A program made the translations under genes and the position numbers. A stretch of 64,000 nt of DNA from Streptomyces zagrosensis (lineage in GTDB: Bacteria; Actinomycetota; Actinomycetes; Streptomycetales; Streptomycetaceae): positions 1 through 64,000 of the forward strand of contig NZ_JACHJL010000002.1 in assembly GCF_014203645.1 (NCBI RefSeq), given 5' to 3'. Under the pieces are notes generated by a model, which saw nothing but the letters and a program-made list of their open reading frames with translations, did not search any database and was not told the DNA's origin. The number at the start of each line of letters is the position of its first letter. The stretch's first letter is position 1. This document shows, piece by piece, positions 18,064-28,066 of the stretch.

Positions 18064-19143
18064 CGCCGCCTCCACAGGCTGTGGACAACTAAGAAGGAGT
18101 CGTCATCATGCACAGTAAGCCCACGTTTTCCGCATCGTCGGAGCCAACACGCGGGCGCCGAGCGTGCACGGACGCTCCCCAACGGGCCGGCCATCACCGT
18201 GTGATGCCTCTCCGTCAGGGCCAATGCTGCCACGTCCACGCGATTCGGGCGGAGCGCGGTACGAGCAGTAACAGCCGAGCCCAGCGAAGCGAGCAACAGA
18301 CGAACCGGCCCCCACATCCAGACCAACTCCCGCCACAATCAAGCCACCCGGGGACGGCCTTCGAGGCTCCCGCCGGACCGTGCGGGCACGTTGTGGTCAC
18401 TCTCCGTAGAACACGGCATCCCTTGCAAGGCGGAGCGGGAGGCAGGGCGCGGTACAGGGCGCGGCGCAGGGCGGCGGCCAAGCGGCGGCGCACCGAGGCG
18501 AAATCGGAGCGACGGCGGGGCCGCGGCGATGCAGACGACGGAGCGACGGCGGGAACAGAGCGGCGGCGACAGGAACTCGCTTCCGGGCACCCGGAAGCTA
18601 CCGGACCCCGCTGACAGCCACGGCATACGCAGCACGCGACCGGTCCGCAGGACGGCCGAAGCGATGGTCGGCGCCTCCGGTTCCACGCAAGCCGCCCTGC
18701 CAGGGGCGGATTTCAGCCAATCTCAGCCACCCCCCATGCCACTCTTTCCCGCCCACCGGGGACAACGGTCGCCCCGGCACGGGTGGTTATCGCGCACGAA
18801 AGGCCCGGTCCTCACAGTCCGGGAGGCCAACCACACCTCCCGGACCGATCCGCCGCCCGCGGGGAATGAGACGGCGGTGCCCCCAGCCCACTCAGCCAGA
18901 GCGCAGCGGGCTCACCCACGCTCCCCAAGGGAAGCGGCACCCACCGAAGCAGGGCAGAGCGCACAGGTAGGCGCACAGCCACACACACCGGGAGCACATG
19001 CCACGCCCCGCACCGTGGCACAGACCACAATCTCGCCATCCGGGACATCGCCTCTTAACGGTCGGGATGCGGCGAACTACGCTGGGTTTACGAATGCCCC
19101 GTGCTTATGCCGGGGCGGCCGTCGGTGCTGTCGAGGGGTGCGC
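18064..19143. other. 1.08-kb intergenic region
   Basis: This separates the divergent asparagine-synthetase-like and NsdA-like genes. An ATG at 18108 on the plus strand has a strong AAGGAG eight bases upstream, but its frame soon becomes Arg/Ala-rich and resembles no known protein. I found no lasso-type precursor on either strand. Both promoters must lie here. Confidence 0.35.
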
Positions 19144-20613
19144 ATGTCTAGGGAGCTACGCGGGCCGAATGAGAAGCTCGGCACCGTTCTCGCCCTCGCG
19201 GGAATCAGCAATGCCGGGCTCGCGCGAAGAGTCAACGACCTCGGTGCGCAACGGGGTCTGACACTGCGCTACGACAAGACGTCGGTGGCCCGATGGGTGT
19301 CCAAGGGCATGGTGCCGCAGGGAGCCGCCCCGCACCTGATCGCGGCGGCAATCGCCAGCAAGCTCGGGCGTCCCGTCCCACTCCATGAAATCGGTCTCGC
19401 GGACGCGGACCCCGCACCCGAGGTAGGGCTCGCCTTTCCGCGCGATATCGGCCAAGCAGTGCGCTCCGCAACGGACCTGTACCGGCTGGATCTCGCTGGT
19501 CGTCGTGGCGGCGGTGGCATATGGCAGAGCTTGGCCGGATCGTTCGCCGTCACCGCGTACGCCACTCCTGCCTCACGCTGGCTGATATCTCCCGCCGACA
19601 GCTCGGTGGCACGCGAGCCCGCACCAGCACAGGGCCAGCGTCACCAGCAGCCTCCGCACCACCAGCAGCACCAAGCGGGCCTGAGCGGCACACCCCAACG
19701 CGTGGCGCACAGCGATGTGAAGAAGCTCCGCGAGGCCGCCGACGACGCCCGCCGTTGGGACTCCAAGTACGGCGGCGGAGACTGGCGTTCTTCCATGGTG
19801 CCTGAGTGTCTGCGCGTGGACGCGGCGCCACTGTTGCTCGGTGCGTACACCGACGAGGTCGGCCGCGCGTTGTTCGGTGCTGCCGCCGAACTGACCAGAC
19901 TGGCCGGGTGGATGGCGTTCGACACCGGCCAGCAGGAGGCCGCACAACGCTATTACATCCAGGCGTTACGGCTGGCGCGAGCCGCCGCGGACGTGCCGCT
20001 GGGCGGCTATGTGCTGGCGTCGATGAGCCTGCAAGCCACCTATCGGGGCTTCGCTGACGAAGGCGTGGACCTCGCACAAGCAGCCCTGGAACGCAATCGC
20101 GGCCTCGCAACGGCGCGCACCATGAGCTTCTTTCGACTCGTTGAGGCCAGAGCTCAGGCCAAGGCCGGGGACGGGCCGGCCTGCGGCGCCGCGCTGCGCG
20201 CATCCGAAGGCTGGCTTGAGCGATCCCGGCAGGGCGACTGCGACCCGTCGTGGTTGGACTTCTACTCGTACGAGCGGTTCGCGGCCGACGCCGCCGAGTG
20301 TTACCGCGACCTGAAGCTGCCCCGCCAGGTGCGCCGCTTCACCGAGCACGCGCTGGCCTGTCCGACCGAGGAGTTCGTGCGCTCGCACGGGCTGCGGCTC
20401 GTGGTGTCGGCCGTCGCCGAACTGGAGTCCGGCAACCTGGACGCCGCCTGCGCCGCTGGCACCCGGGCGGTGGAGGTCGCCGGGCGCATTTCATCGGCAC
20501 GCACCACCGAGTACGTACGGGACCTGTTGCATCGGCTTGAGCCATACGGCGACGAGCCCCGAGTCGTGGAGCTGCGCGAGCGAGCGCGGCCCCTGCTGGT
20601 TGCCCCGGCGTGA
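19144..20613 (+). CDS. NsdA-like developmental regulator (SCO4114-type 'sporulation associated' protein)
   Basis: I choose the ATG at 19144, preceded by GAGGGG six bases away, giving 489 residues. The longer upstream frame is low-complexity. The N-terminus ([18 protein letters not shown] ... [11 protein letters not shown]) is a helix-turn-helix conserved in NsdA and SCO4114. The remainder is helical and TPR-like ([40 protein letters not shown]). NsdA (SCO5582) represses sporulation and antibiotic production; the SCO4114 paralogue has been called sporulation associated. Residues about 155-200 form a Gln/His/Pro-rich insert. A TTA codon occurs at 19966-19968, in frame, so translation may need bldA tRNA. 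The asparagine-synthetase-like gene diverges from it. Confidence 0.82.
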   Translation: MSRELRGPNEKLGTVLALAGISNAGLARRVNDLGAQRGLTLRYDKTSVARWVSKGMVPQGAAPHLIAAAIASKLGRPVPLHEIGLADADPAPEVGLAFPRDIGQAVRSATDLYRLDLAGRRGGGGIWQSLAGSFAVTAYATPASRWLISPADSSVAREPAPAQGQRHQQPPHHQQHQAGLSGTPQRVAHSDVKKLREAADDARRWDSKYGGGDWRSSMVPECLRVDAAPLLLGAYTDEVGRALFGAAAELTRLAGWMAFDTGQQEAAQRYYIQALRLARAAADVPLGGYVLASMSLQATYRGFADEGVDLAQAALERNRGLATARTMSFFRLVEARAQAKAGDGPACGAALRASEGWLERSRQGDCDPSWLDFYSYERFAADAAECYRDLKLPRQVRRFTEHALACPTEEFVRSHGLRLVVSAVAELESGNLDAACAAGTRAVEVAGRISSARTTEYVRDLLHRLEPYGDEPRVVELRERARPLLVAPA

Positions 20614-21024
20614 GACCGGGGCCCGCTCCCCGTCCGGCCGCCCGCCGAGCGGTCCGCTTGCCGCTGCGCGCCGTCAGCCCGGGCGGCGCGGCGCCTGCCC
20701 GGTGGTGGGGCTACGGGCCGGGCCGGGCGCCGGACGGTCGGTGCGAGAACTCAGACCGGACCGACACCGACATCCGGGCCAGCCAGCCCCCACGCCGTCA
20801 CACGCGCGTCGTCTTTCGCACACCCCATCGGAACCCAAGCGCCGCTTTGGTTTCGGCCCGTTGTCAGTGGCGCAGGTCATGATGGTGAGCGTCGGTAAAG
20901 CGGGCGGGTGTCGCGGGGTGGTTTTGTACCGCGCTGATGGGAACGCCCCGGTTTATGCGGTCGGTGCGGACCGTAAGAGCCGGGAAGACAGGGCGAGTGC
21001 CAGGGGCGTTGGGGAGGTGACGCG
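20614..21024. other. intergenic region upstream of lhgO
   Basis: There are 411 bases without a convincing gene. A 40-base stretch near 20880-20920 has several in-frame starts but no protein resemblance. The lhgO ribosome site GGGGAGG lies at its right end. Confidence 0.3.
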
Positions 21025-22227
21025 GTGAGGTACGACGGTGATGTGTTGGTAATCGGGGGCGGGATCATCGGCCTGTCCACTGCGTACGCGATCACGCGTG
21101 CCGCGCCGGGCACACGGGTGATCGTGCTGGAGAAGGAGAGCGGCCCCGCACTCCATCAAACCGGCCGCAACAGCGGCGTCATCCACAGCGGCATCTACTA
21201 CCCACCCGGCTCGCTGAAGGCCAAGTTCGCGGTGCAGGGCTCGGCGGAGATGGTGAAGTTCTGCGCGGAGTACGACATTCCGCACGAGGTCACCGGGAAG
21301 CTGATCGTCGCCACGGAGCGCTCCGAACTGCCCCGCCTGCACGGCCTGGTGCAGCGCGCCAGGCAGCACGCTATTCCGGTGCGCGAGCTGGGGCCCGCGC
21401 AGATAGCTGCCTACGAGCCACGTGTGCGCGGCCGGGCCGCGGTTTTCGTAGGGACGACGGGGATCTGTGACTTCAGCGCGGTCTCGACGCAGCTCGCCAG
21501 GCTCGCGCAGGACGCGGGCGCATCCGTGCGGTGCGACGCACGGGTGGAGGCCATCGGGCGGCGTAGCGGCGGCGTCGCGGTGCGCACGGCGTCCGGGGAT
21601 GTGCTGCGAGCGCGGGTCCTCGTCAACTGTGCCGGGCTGCACAGCGACCAGATCGCCCGACTGGCAGGTGACGACCCGGGCATGCGCATCATCCCGTTCA
21701 GGGGTGAGTTCTACGAGCTGAAGCGGGCCCGCGCAGACCTGGTGCGCGGCCTGGTCTACCCGGTGCCCGACCCGGCCTTTCCCTTCCTCGGCGTCCATCT
21801 GACCCGGGGCATCGACGGCAGCGTCCACATCGGGCCCAACGCGGTGCCCGCGCTGGCCAAAGAGGGATACGGCTGGCTCACGGTGCACCCCGGCGAGCTG
21901 GCCAGCACGCTGGCGTATCCGGGGTCCTGGCAGATAGCCCGCAAGCACTGGCGCTACGGGGTGGGCGAGCTGCACCGCTCGCTATCGCGCCGCGCCTTCA
22001 CGCGGGCGGTGCGCCGGCTGCTGCCCGACGTCACGGCCGACGATCTGATACCCGCCCCGGCAGGGGTGCGTGCCCAGGCCCTGCTGCCAGACGGCACGCT
22101 GGTCGATGACTTCCTCTTCAAGGAGACGGCCCGCGTGGTGCATGTGCTCAACGCGCCATCCCCCGCGGCAACGGCCTCCCTGGCCATCGGCCGCGAGGTG
22201 GCACGCCGAGCGCTCCGGCAGCTCTAA
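21025..22227 (+). CDS. lhgO: L-2-hydroxyglutarate oxidase
   Basis: A 400-residue FAD-dependent oxidoreductase of the DAO/LhgO family. It oxidises L-2-hydroxyglutarate to 2-oxoglutarate and passes electrons to quinone or oxygen. The N-terminal Rossmann motif VIGGGIIGLSTAYAI is canonical. The conserved LhgO block HQTGRNSGVIHSGIYYPPGSLKA follows at about residues 45-70, and the C-terminal APSPAATASLAIGREVA block is present. The GTG start has GGGGAGG seven bases upstream. It stands alone between the NsdA-like gene and a minus-strand membrane protein. LhgO removes the by-product made by promiscuous malate dehydrogenase, a metabolite-repair role. Confidence 0.93.
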   Translation: MRYDGDVLVIGGGIIGLSTAYAITRAAPGTRVIVLEKESGPALHQTGRNSGVIHSGIYYPPGSLKAKFAVQGSAEMVKFCAEYDIPHEVTGKLIVATERSELPRLHGLVQRARQHAIPVRELGPAQIAAYEPRVRGRAAVFVGTTGICDFSAVSTQLARLAQDAGASVRCDARVEAIGRRSGGVAVRTASGDVLRARVLVNCAGLHSDQIARLAGDDPGMRIIPFRGEFYELKRARADLVRGLVYPVPDPAFPFLGVHLTRGIDGSVHIGPNAVPALAKEGYGWLTVHPGELASTLAYPGSWQIARKHWRYGVGELHRSLSRRAFTRAVRRLLPDVTADDLIPAPAGVRAQALLPDGTLVDDFLFKETARVVHVLNAPSPAATASLAIGREVARRALRQL

Positions 22228-22332
22228 GCGCGCCACCGCGGAGGCCGACGCCGACAGGGTGAGGCCGACAGGGTGAGGCCGCCCGCCGCCGCGAGACCCG
22301 CCGCCCCGGCCGGCCCGCCGACCAGCCGGGCG

Positions 22333-23094
22333 TCACCTCGGGGTCGGGCTCGCAGACGTGTCAGCGCGCGTGCTCGCGTCGCTGCTCGGGCTCGGGTCGG
22401 GGCTCGTAGATGCGTCCGTGCTCGGGCAGGTGGGCGCGTTGACGGTCGGGCTCGTAGATGCGCTGACGGTCGGACTCGGGCTCGTGAGCACGTCGGCACT
22501 CGGGCTCGGGCTCGGGCTCGGGCTCGCACCTGCCTCGGTACCCGGGCTCGGACTCGGACTCGCAGGCGTGTCAGCGCTCGAACTCGGGCTCGCGTCCGTA
22601 GCCGCGTCGGCGCTCGGGCTCGGGCTCGTAGGTGCCTCGATGCCCGGTGTCGGGCCCGCGGTGGTGCTCGGGCTCGCGCCCGTACGTGCCCCGGCACTCG
22701 GGCTCGGGCTCGGACCCGTAGGCGCACCCCGGCCCGTGCTCGGGGGCACGCTCGCTTCCGGTGGGTTCACGGGGCGCAAGGGGCTCACAGGGCGCAGGGG
22801 GTATACGGGGTGCGCCCGGCGGGACGGGTCGTCCATGGGCCGGTGGGACGGGGACTCATGGCGGTGGCCGCCGCCACCCCGTGGGGTGCGGTGGCCACGC
22901 TCTTCGCCGAGCGCGCTGCCTGCGGCGCCCAACAGCACGGTCGCGAACGCTCCCGTGATGAGGCCCGTGAGGAGGCGTATCCAGCGCGGCCGGGACGAGG
23001 GGAGGGCGGGAATTGGACGACGTTCGGGCCGTGGGCTGAACCACAGTGCCCCGGGTCTGTTCTTTCCCTGCACCTCAGGCCGCTGCCAGGCCAT
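22333..23094 (-). CDS. Ser/Pro-repeat single-pass membrane protein
   Basis: The start is taken at the ATG at 23094 (MAWQRPEVQGK), five bases after GGGGG, giving 253 residues. A positively charged N-terminus precedes one membrane helix (about 47-67, WIRLLTGLITGAFATVLLGA). The rest would be outside the cell and is made of degenerate Ser-Pro-Ser-Pro, Ala-Asp and Thr-Ser repeats with a near 18-base DNA period. No enzyme domain is seen. It may be a wall-spanning stalk or glycosylated surface protein. Coding status rests on the helix and position; the repeat part is evolving fast. Confidence 0.55.
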   Translation of the reverse strand: MAWQRPEVQGKNRPGALWFSPRPERRPIPALPSSRPRWIRLLTGLITGAFATVLLGAAGSALGEERGHRTPRGGGGHRHESPSHRPMDDPSRRAHPVYPLRPVSPLRPVNPPEASVPPSTGRGAPTGPSPSPSAGARTGASPSTTAGPTPGIEAPTSPSPSADAATDASPSSSADTPASPSPSPGTEAGASPSPSPSPSADVLTSPSPTVSASTSPTVNAPTCPSTDASTSPDPSPSSDASTRADTSASPTPR

Positions 23095-23355
23095 CGTCGC
23101 CCCCGTACGTTCGCGCCTCATCCGACCTATGTGGCGTCTGTTTCCGCCACGTGCTCCGTCCTAGTTCACCTCACAACAGCGCTTTCGCCACAGACGTCAC
23201 CGAGGTTTTCGCTGCGATTCTTTACTTCCGCACTACCTTCGCATTGCGGCTACATTGCCTTTCCTTCACGCTGCGCTGCGCTGAGCTCTACCGGGCCGTG
23301 GGCCGCCCGTGAGCGGCGGAGGTGACGGGCCATGGCCCCGTAGAATCGCAGCACT

Positions 23356-24390
23356 GTGTCCGAGAACCACACCGCCCCCCAGCAGCACGCGCAGCCCGCC
23401 ACGGGCGCCTCGCGCGTCCCCCGTTTTCCCGATGGTCCCGCCGCCGACCCGGCGGGTTCGCACCATGAGCGCCGCATTCGCTCGTTCCGGCCCCGACGCG
23501 GTCGGGTGACCGCGGGCCAGGGTGAGGCACTGCGCCGCCTGTGGCCGCGGTGGGGGTTCGACATTGACGGGTTGCACCGCATCGACCTGGGCGAGCTTTT
23601 CGGCGATACCGAACTGCCCGTCGTCCTGGAGATCGGCTTCGGCATGGGTGAGGCCACGGCGCAGATGGCGGCGGCCGACCCCGGCACGGGCATTTTGGCG
23701 GCGGACGTACACACTCCCGGCCAGGGGACCCTGCTGGCGCTCGCGGAAAGCGAGGGCCTGTCGAACGTGCGGGTCGCCAACGGCGACGCCATCATCCTGC
23801 TTCGCGAAATGCTCGCCCCGGCCTCGCTCTCCGGGCTGCGGGTCTACTTCCCCGACCCGTGGCCGAAGAAGCGGCATCACAAGCGGCGGCTGATCCAGCC
23901 GGAGTTCCTCGCGCTCGCCGCAACCCGCCTGCGTCCCGGCGCGCTGCTGCACTGTGCGACCGACTGGGAGCCGTACGCCGAACAGATGCTGGAGGTCCTG
24001 ACCGCCAGCCCCTACTTCGAGAACACCCAACCCGATGGCGGTTACGCACCGAGGCCCGACTTTCGCCCCTTGACCAGGTTCGAGGGCCAGGGCATCGACA
24101 AGGGTCACCCGGTCCACGACCTGCTGTTCCGGCGCGCGCACGGCGTAGAGGTCACTGAGAGCATCGGGGCGCACGCCACGCGCGCCGGAGGGAATCCCAC
24201 TCCCCCCGCCGCAGCGCACACCACCCCCGCCGGGCGCACCGACGTAGAAGCCGGGCGCACCGCCGCTGAGACCGAGCGCGTCGCGCCCGACGTGCGACGT
24301 CCGGCGGCCGGCAGCGCCGCTACGGGGCGCGAAGCCCGGCGCACGGAGCGTCTTCACCCCGACGCCCAAGACCACCCCGCACGACCGTGA
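23356..24390 (+). CDS. trmB: tRNA (guanine46-N7)-methyltransferase
   Basis: A 344-residue protein that makes m7G46 in tRNA variable loops using SAM. The SAM-binding motif LEIGFGMGEATAQ is near residue 90. The TrmB signature YFPDPWPKKRHHKRR is near 162-176, and TDWEPYAEQM follows. The conserved enzyme ends near residue 270. The last 70 residues are an Ala/Thr/Arg-rich low-complexity tail that I do not associate with the family. The GTG start has no strong ribosome site. The gene lies upstream of a PrsW protease in the same direction with a 54-base gap, the order recalled for SCO4111 and its neighbour. Confidence 0.93.
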   Translation: MSENHTAPQQHAQPATGASRVPRFPDGPAADPAGSHHERRIRSFRPRRGRVTAGQGEALRRLWPRWGFDIDGLHRIDLGELFGDTELPVVLEIGFGMGEATAQMAAADPGTGILAADVHTPGQGTLLALAESEGLSNVRVANGDAIILLREMLAPASLSGLRVYFPDPWPKKRHHKRRLIQPEFLALAATRLRPGALLHCATDWEPYAEQMLEVLTASPYFENTQPDGGYAPRPDFRPLTRFEGQGIDKGHPVHDLLFRRAHGVEVTESIGAHATRAGGNPTPPAAAHTTPAGRTDVEAGRTAAETERVAPDVRRPAAGSAATGREARRTERLHPDAQDHPARP

Positions 24391-24444
24391 CAGTGCGGGC
24401 ATAATCCGGAGAGCCACCACTGCTCCCTTCGTTAGGGTCGCCGA

Positions 24445-26244
24445 GTGCACGAGTCCCCGCCCCCTCACCCGTCCGTCCCATCGGACCGCGTAGGCCCTGA
24501 GCCTGCCGCGGCCCCCACGGCGGGGGTGACGGACGGGACACACCAGCCCCAGGCAACGCAGACCGGCCCAGCTGCCCCAGTTACCCCGGCAGCACCCGTT
24601 ACCCCGGCTGCACCAGCACCAGCACCAGCACCAACGTCGTATGCGCCTGCGCCGCCGCCATACGCACCCGTGCCGCGCGGTGGTGCCGCGTCGGGGCCGG
24701 CGGCTGCGCGCAAGGGTGATCGGCGGCGCCGGGCGCTCGCTCATGGCTGGGAGAAGTGGGAACGGATGCGGGAGAGCCGGGTGCTGCGTGCCACCGCGCT
24801 GATTGTGCTGCTTTCCTTTTCCGGCCTGGTCATCCTCGCCCTCGTCCGAGAGCAGACGGGGACCAAGGGCTTCCTGGTCGGTCTTGGGCTGGCCATCCTG
24901 CCCGTGCCCCTGCTCATCGCGGCGTTCCGCTGGGCCGACCGCGTGGAGCCCAAACCCTGGCGGAATCTGCTGTTCGCCTTCGCCTGGGGCTCGTGCGCCG
25001 CGACGTTGGTCGCCCTGCTCGCGAACGGCCTGGCCACCGACTGGATCATGACGACGGTTGCCGAGTCGTCATCGGCCGACCGAGATACCTGGGGCGCGAC
25101 GCTGGTCGCGCCCGTGGTCGAGGAATCCGCGAAGGCCGCCGCCGTACTGCTGCTCTACCTCTACCGGCGCCACGACTTCAACGGCGTGGTGGATGGCGTG
25201 GTGATAGCCGGCGTCACGGCCACCGGCTTCGCGTTCACCGAAAACATCCTCTATCTGGGCAACGCCTTCGTCAGCGACCAGACGTTCGGCTACTCGGGAC
25301 TGCAATCGACCACCGCAGCGACGTTCTTCATCCGGGCCGTTATGTCGCCATTTGCGCACCCGCTGTTCACCGCGCTGACCGGCATCGGCTTTGGCATCGC
25401 CGCCGCCCGGCCACCGTGGCAGCGCACCCGCCGGGTGCTCATTCCGATCGTCGCGCTGCTCACCTCCATGCTGCTGCACGGCGTGTGGAACGGCTCGGCG
25501 AGCCTGGGTGGCTATGGCTTCCTGGCGGTCTACGGGCTGTGCATGGTTCCGCTGTTCGCCTTGTTGACCTGGTTCACCATCTGGTCCCGCGGCAAGGAGC
25601 TGCGCACCATCAGGACCCAGCTCCCCGCGTACCAGGCGGCGGGCTGGCTGACGCCGCCCGAGCCGGTTGCCCTGTCCTCGATGCGCGCACGGGCCATAGC
25701 CCAGGACCTCGCGCGCCGCACCCGGGGGCACGCGGCGGCGCGTGCGGTCGCGGAGTACACCTCGTACGCCACCTCGCTCGCCTTTCTGCGCCAACGCGCC
25801 TACCGCGGCACGGCCGGCCAGGACTTCGCCGCCCGTGAGCGAGCCCTCCTCAACCACCTCTGGCAACGCAAGGACATCGCTCAGCCCGCCCTGGCCCACG
25901 CCGCCCTCTCCATCCCGACACCGCCGCCCCCACCGCAGTGGAGGCAGCAGGGTTACGGGGGCTACGGGCCTTATGCCCCCTATCGCCCTCACGGGCCCAG
26001 CACCGGCCCCGGAAACGGGTGGGGTCACGGGTACGGATGGGGCTACGGAACCGGCCCAACCTTCACCGGAGGTCCGACCCCGACCAGCGGCCCAGCCCCT
26101 GGCGGAGGCCCGCGCCCCACCGCGGGTCCGACCCCGACCAGCGGCCCAGCCCCTGGCGGCAGCACCAGCGGACCCGGCCCGTGGCCTCCCCCGTACGGAC
26201 CGCCCGGGGGCTGGCAAGGGCCGCAGGCGCCCGGCCGACCGTAA
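24445..26244 (+). CDS. PrsW-family intramembrane metalloprotease
   Basis: A 599-residue protein with an Ala/Pro-rich cytoplasmic N-terminus (1-90) and about eight membrane helices. PrsW/CPBP motifs are in order: VVEESAKAAA near residue 227, AFTENILYL near 268, HPLFTALTGIGFG near 310 and LLHGVWNG near 342, supplying glutamates and histidines for a buried zinc. PrsW proteases cleave membrane anti-sigma factors in the envelope-stress response, so the ECF factor nearby is a conceivable but unproven partner. The C-terminal 110 residues are Gly/Pro/Tyr-rich with an exact 35-base repeat (26071-26105 and 26125-26159). The helices after 350 are followed by a soluble helical region to about 480. Confidence 0.87.
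   Translation: MHESPPPHPSVPSDRVGPEPAAAPTAGVTDGTHQPQATQTGPAAPVTPAAPVTPAAPAPAPAPTSYAPAPPPYAPVPRGGAASGPAAARKGDRRRRALAHGWEKWERMRESRVLRATALIVLLSFSGLVILALVREQTGTKGFLVGLGLAILPVPLLIAAFRWADRVEPKPWRNLLFAFAWGSCAATLVALLANGLATDWIMTTVAESSSADRDTWGATLVAPVVEESAKAAAVLLLYLYRRHDFNGVVDGVVIAGVTATGFAFTENILYLGNAFVSDQTFGYSGLQSTTAATFFIRAVMSPFAHPLFTALTGIGFGIAAARPPWQRTRRVLIPIVALLTSMLLHGVWNGSASLGGYGFLAVYGLCMVPLFALLTWFTIWSRGKELRTIRTQLPAYQAAGWLTPPEPVALSSMRARAIAQDLARRTRGHAAARAVAEYTSYATSLAFLRQRAYRGTAGQDFAARERALLNHLWQRKDIAQPALAHAALSIPTPPPPPQWRQQGYGGYGPYAPYRPHGPSTGPGNGWGHGYGWGYGTGPTFTGGPTPTSGPAPGGGPRPTAGPTPTSGPAPGGSTSGPGPWPPPYGPPGGWQGPQAPGRP
26071..26159. repeat. exact 35-base direct repeat in prsW tail
   Basis: Copies at 26071-26105 and 26125-26159 are identical, with a 54-base period (18 codons). 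They encode GPTPTSGPAPGG twice. Identity at synonymous positions points to a recent duplication. Confidence 0.9.
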
Positions 26245-26462
26245 CCTCGCCAAACGCGACTACTCCGATAACCCCGACACACCCGGCAGCACAGGCCCAC
26301 CCGGCGCAGCCCCGCCCGCGCATCACCACGATCCGTGATGAATTAGATACATGACGTTTCTTACTTCCGCGATCGAAAGCGGTTGAGCATGGCGGTATCA
26401 CAGCGGTCCGGCATGGTGACGGCGGCGCATGACGTTGCCTCTACGCGGGCCACGGGCGGCGC

Positions 26463-27587
26463 GTGATGTCAGCGCCATCGACCACGGCCCACGACACTGC
26501 GGCCCCTCTCCTTTCGCCGGTCAATTCACACAATGAGTGGGACCCGCTGGAGGAGATCATCGTCGGGCGTCTCGAAGGCGCGACGATCCCATCGGACCAT
26601 CCGGTCGTGTCCTGCAACATTCCACCGGGGGCGGCACGGTTGCAGAGGCTCGCCGGCGGTTTCACGTATCCACGTAAGTTGATCGAGCCGGCCCAGCATG
26701 AACTCGATCAGTTCGTTTCTCTCCTGCAATCCCTCGGCATTCAGGTCACGCGCCCGGAGGCGGTCAACCATCGGCGGCGCTTCGGTACCCCCGACTGGTC
26801 GTCGCGCGGTTTTTGCAATACCTGTCCGCGCGACAGCATGCTCGTCATCGGCGACGAGATCATCGAGACCCCGATGGCATGGCCGTGCCGATACTTCGAG
26901 ACCCACTCCTATCGGGCGATCCTCAAGGACTACTTTCGACGCGGCGCGCGGTGGACGGCGGCGCCGAAGCCGCAGCTCACTGACGCGCTGTTCGAGGAGG
27001 ATTTCCGTATCCCCAAGGTCGGCGAGCCCATGCGCTACATCCTCACCGAGTTCGAGCCGGTCTTCGACGCGGCGGATTTCGTGCGGGCGGGCCGCGACCT
27101 CTTCGTCCTGCGGAGCAACGTCACCAACCACATGGGCATCGACTGGATGCGCCGCCACCTCGGGCCTCGCTATCGCATTCACGAGATCGAAAGCCGCTGC
27201 CGCATGCCCATGCACATCGACACGACGTTCCTCTTGCTCGCACCTGGCAAGGTGTTGGTCAATCCCGAATACATCGACGTCAACCGCCTGCCGGACATCT
27301 TGAGTTCATGGGACGTCCTGATTGCCCCCGAGCCGAACCCCATCGACAAGCGCCTGCTGAAGATCACCTCGATGTGCGGTAAATGGCTCAGCATGAACGT
27401 CCTCATGGTCGATGAGAAACGCGTGATCGCGGAGCGGCACCACACCGGCATGCTGCGCGCGCTTGAACAATGGGGATTCGAACCGATCCCGTGCGACCTG
27501 CTGCATTACGCGCCGTTCGGCGGCTCGTTTCACTGCGCGACGCTCGATATCCGGCGGCGCGGCACACTCGAATGCTATTTCCCTTAA
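26463..27587 (+). CDS. glycine amidinotransferase (AGAT)-like enzyme
   Basis: A 374-residue protein; start uncertain between GTG 26463 and ATG 26466. It strongly resembles animal arginine:glycine amidinotransferase along its length: NEWDPLEEIIVGR, TPMAWPCRYFE, FDAADFVRAGRD (Asp at about 202/205), MPMHIDT (His near 252) and the catalytic-cysteine block GGSFHCATLDIRRRGTL (Cys near 358). The reaction moves an amidino group from arginine to an amine acceptor. Guanidinoacetate is one possible product; an aminocyclitol acceptor as in StrB1 is another. Hand counts of 60-base stretches give about 58-65% GC versus about 75% in lhgO, so horizontal origin is likely. No other biosynthetic gene adjoins it. 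Confidence 0.85.
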   Translation: MMSAPSTTAHDTAAPLLSPVNSHNEWDPLEEIIVGRLEGATIPSDHPVVSCNIPPGAARLQRLAGGFTYPRKLIEPAQHELDQFVSLLQSLGIQVTRPEAVNHRRRFGTPDWSSRGFCNTCPRDSMLVIGDEIIETPMAWPCRYFETHSYRAILKDYFRRGARWTAAPKPQLTDALFEEDFRIPKVGEPMRYILTEFEPVFDAADFVRAGRDLFVLRSNVTNHMGIDWMRRHLGPRYRIHEIESRCRMPMHIDTTFLLLAPGKVLVNPEYIDVNRLPDILSSWDVLIAPEPNPIDKRLLKITSMCGKWLSMNVLMVDEKRVIAERHHTGMLRALEQWGFEPIPCDLLHYAPFGGSFHCATLDIRRRGTLECYFP

Positions 27588-28066
27588 TCGACCCGTCGAA
27601 GCCCCGCGGCCACTGACTGCACATGCCCCGATCGACACGAGGCCCGAGGCCCAGCGCCCCAGCACCCCGGCGGCTCAGCGGCTCAGCACCCCAGCAGCCC
27701 GCCGCCCCAGCAACTCGGCCGGCGCCTAACGCGCCAGGTGGGCAAGCCAGTTCCGGCCACCGGATGCGGCCCCCGACGTGTCACCGAAACGGCCTCCCAG
27801 GTGGCCACCGGGGTGACCTTCGGAGACGACACCGGCCACGGCCGCACAGCATCACGTCCACACCACACCGCACAAAGCAGCCCACCATCGACAAACCCCT
27901 CATTCTGTCGCTGATTTCAGAAAACTGAATTACGACGACTTCTCCCCCTTGTGAGAGCTATCCAGTACAGTCGCTCTCGATCCCAGAGACCCTCCGACGT
28001 GCGCTTCACCCCCCACCGCCTCCGTCGGGGCGGGCAACGTTGCGAGCAGTGTCCCTGAGGCAGGTC
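27588..28066. promoter_or_regulatory. AT-rich control region before the MORC operon
   Basis: The left half is Pro/Ala-codon-like repeat sequence without a gene. The right half (about 27895-27990) is unusually A/T-rich and holds an inverted repeat, TTCAG-AAAA-CTGAA (27916-27929). Its position before a candidate defence operon suggests the promoter and an operator. A clear -35/-10 pair could not be fixed by eye. Confidence 0.4.

Noticed and set aside
18064..18400. Search for a lasso-peptide precursor next to the cyclase-like gene
   Set aside because: No short frame has a leader/core pattern (Thr at -2, Gly/Ala/Ser first core residue and an Asp/Glu at 7-9) with a ribosome site on either strand.
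18108..18614. Plus-strand frame with a strong AAGGAG before ATG in the gap upstream of the NsdA-like gene
   Set aside because: The ribosome-like site is good, but the product is Arg/Ala-rich without homology, and its start lies 44 bases from a divergent start, leaving no room for a promoter. Translation data would be needed to revive it.
23266..24744. 492-residue minus-strand frame opposite trmB
   Set aside because: Trp-Cys and Gly-Arg repeats are typical of GC-rich antisense frames. The trmB motifs are on the other strand.
27623..27928. 101-residue Pro/Ala-rich frame after the amidinotransferase gene
   Set aside because: It is made of repeated CCCAGCA-type sequence, starts without a ribosome site and runs into the A/T-rich promoter region of the MORC operon.
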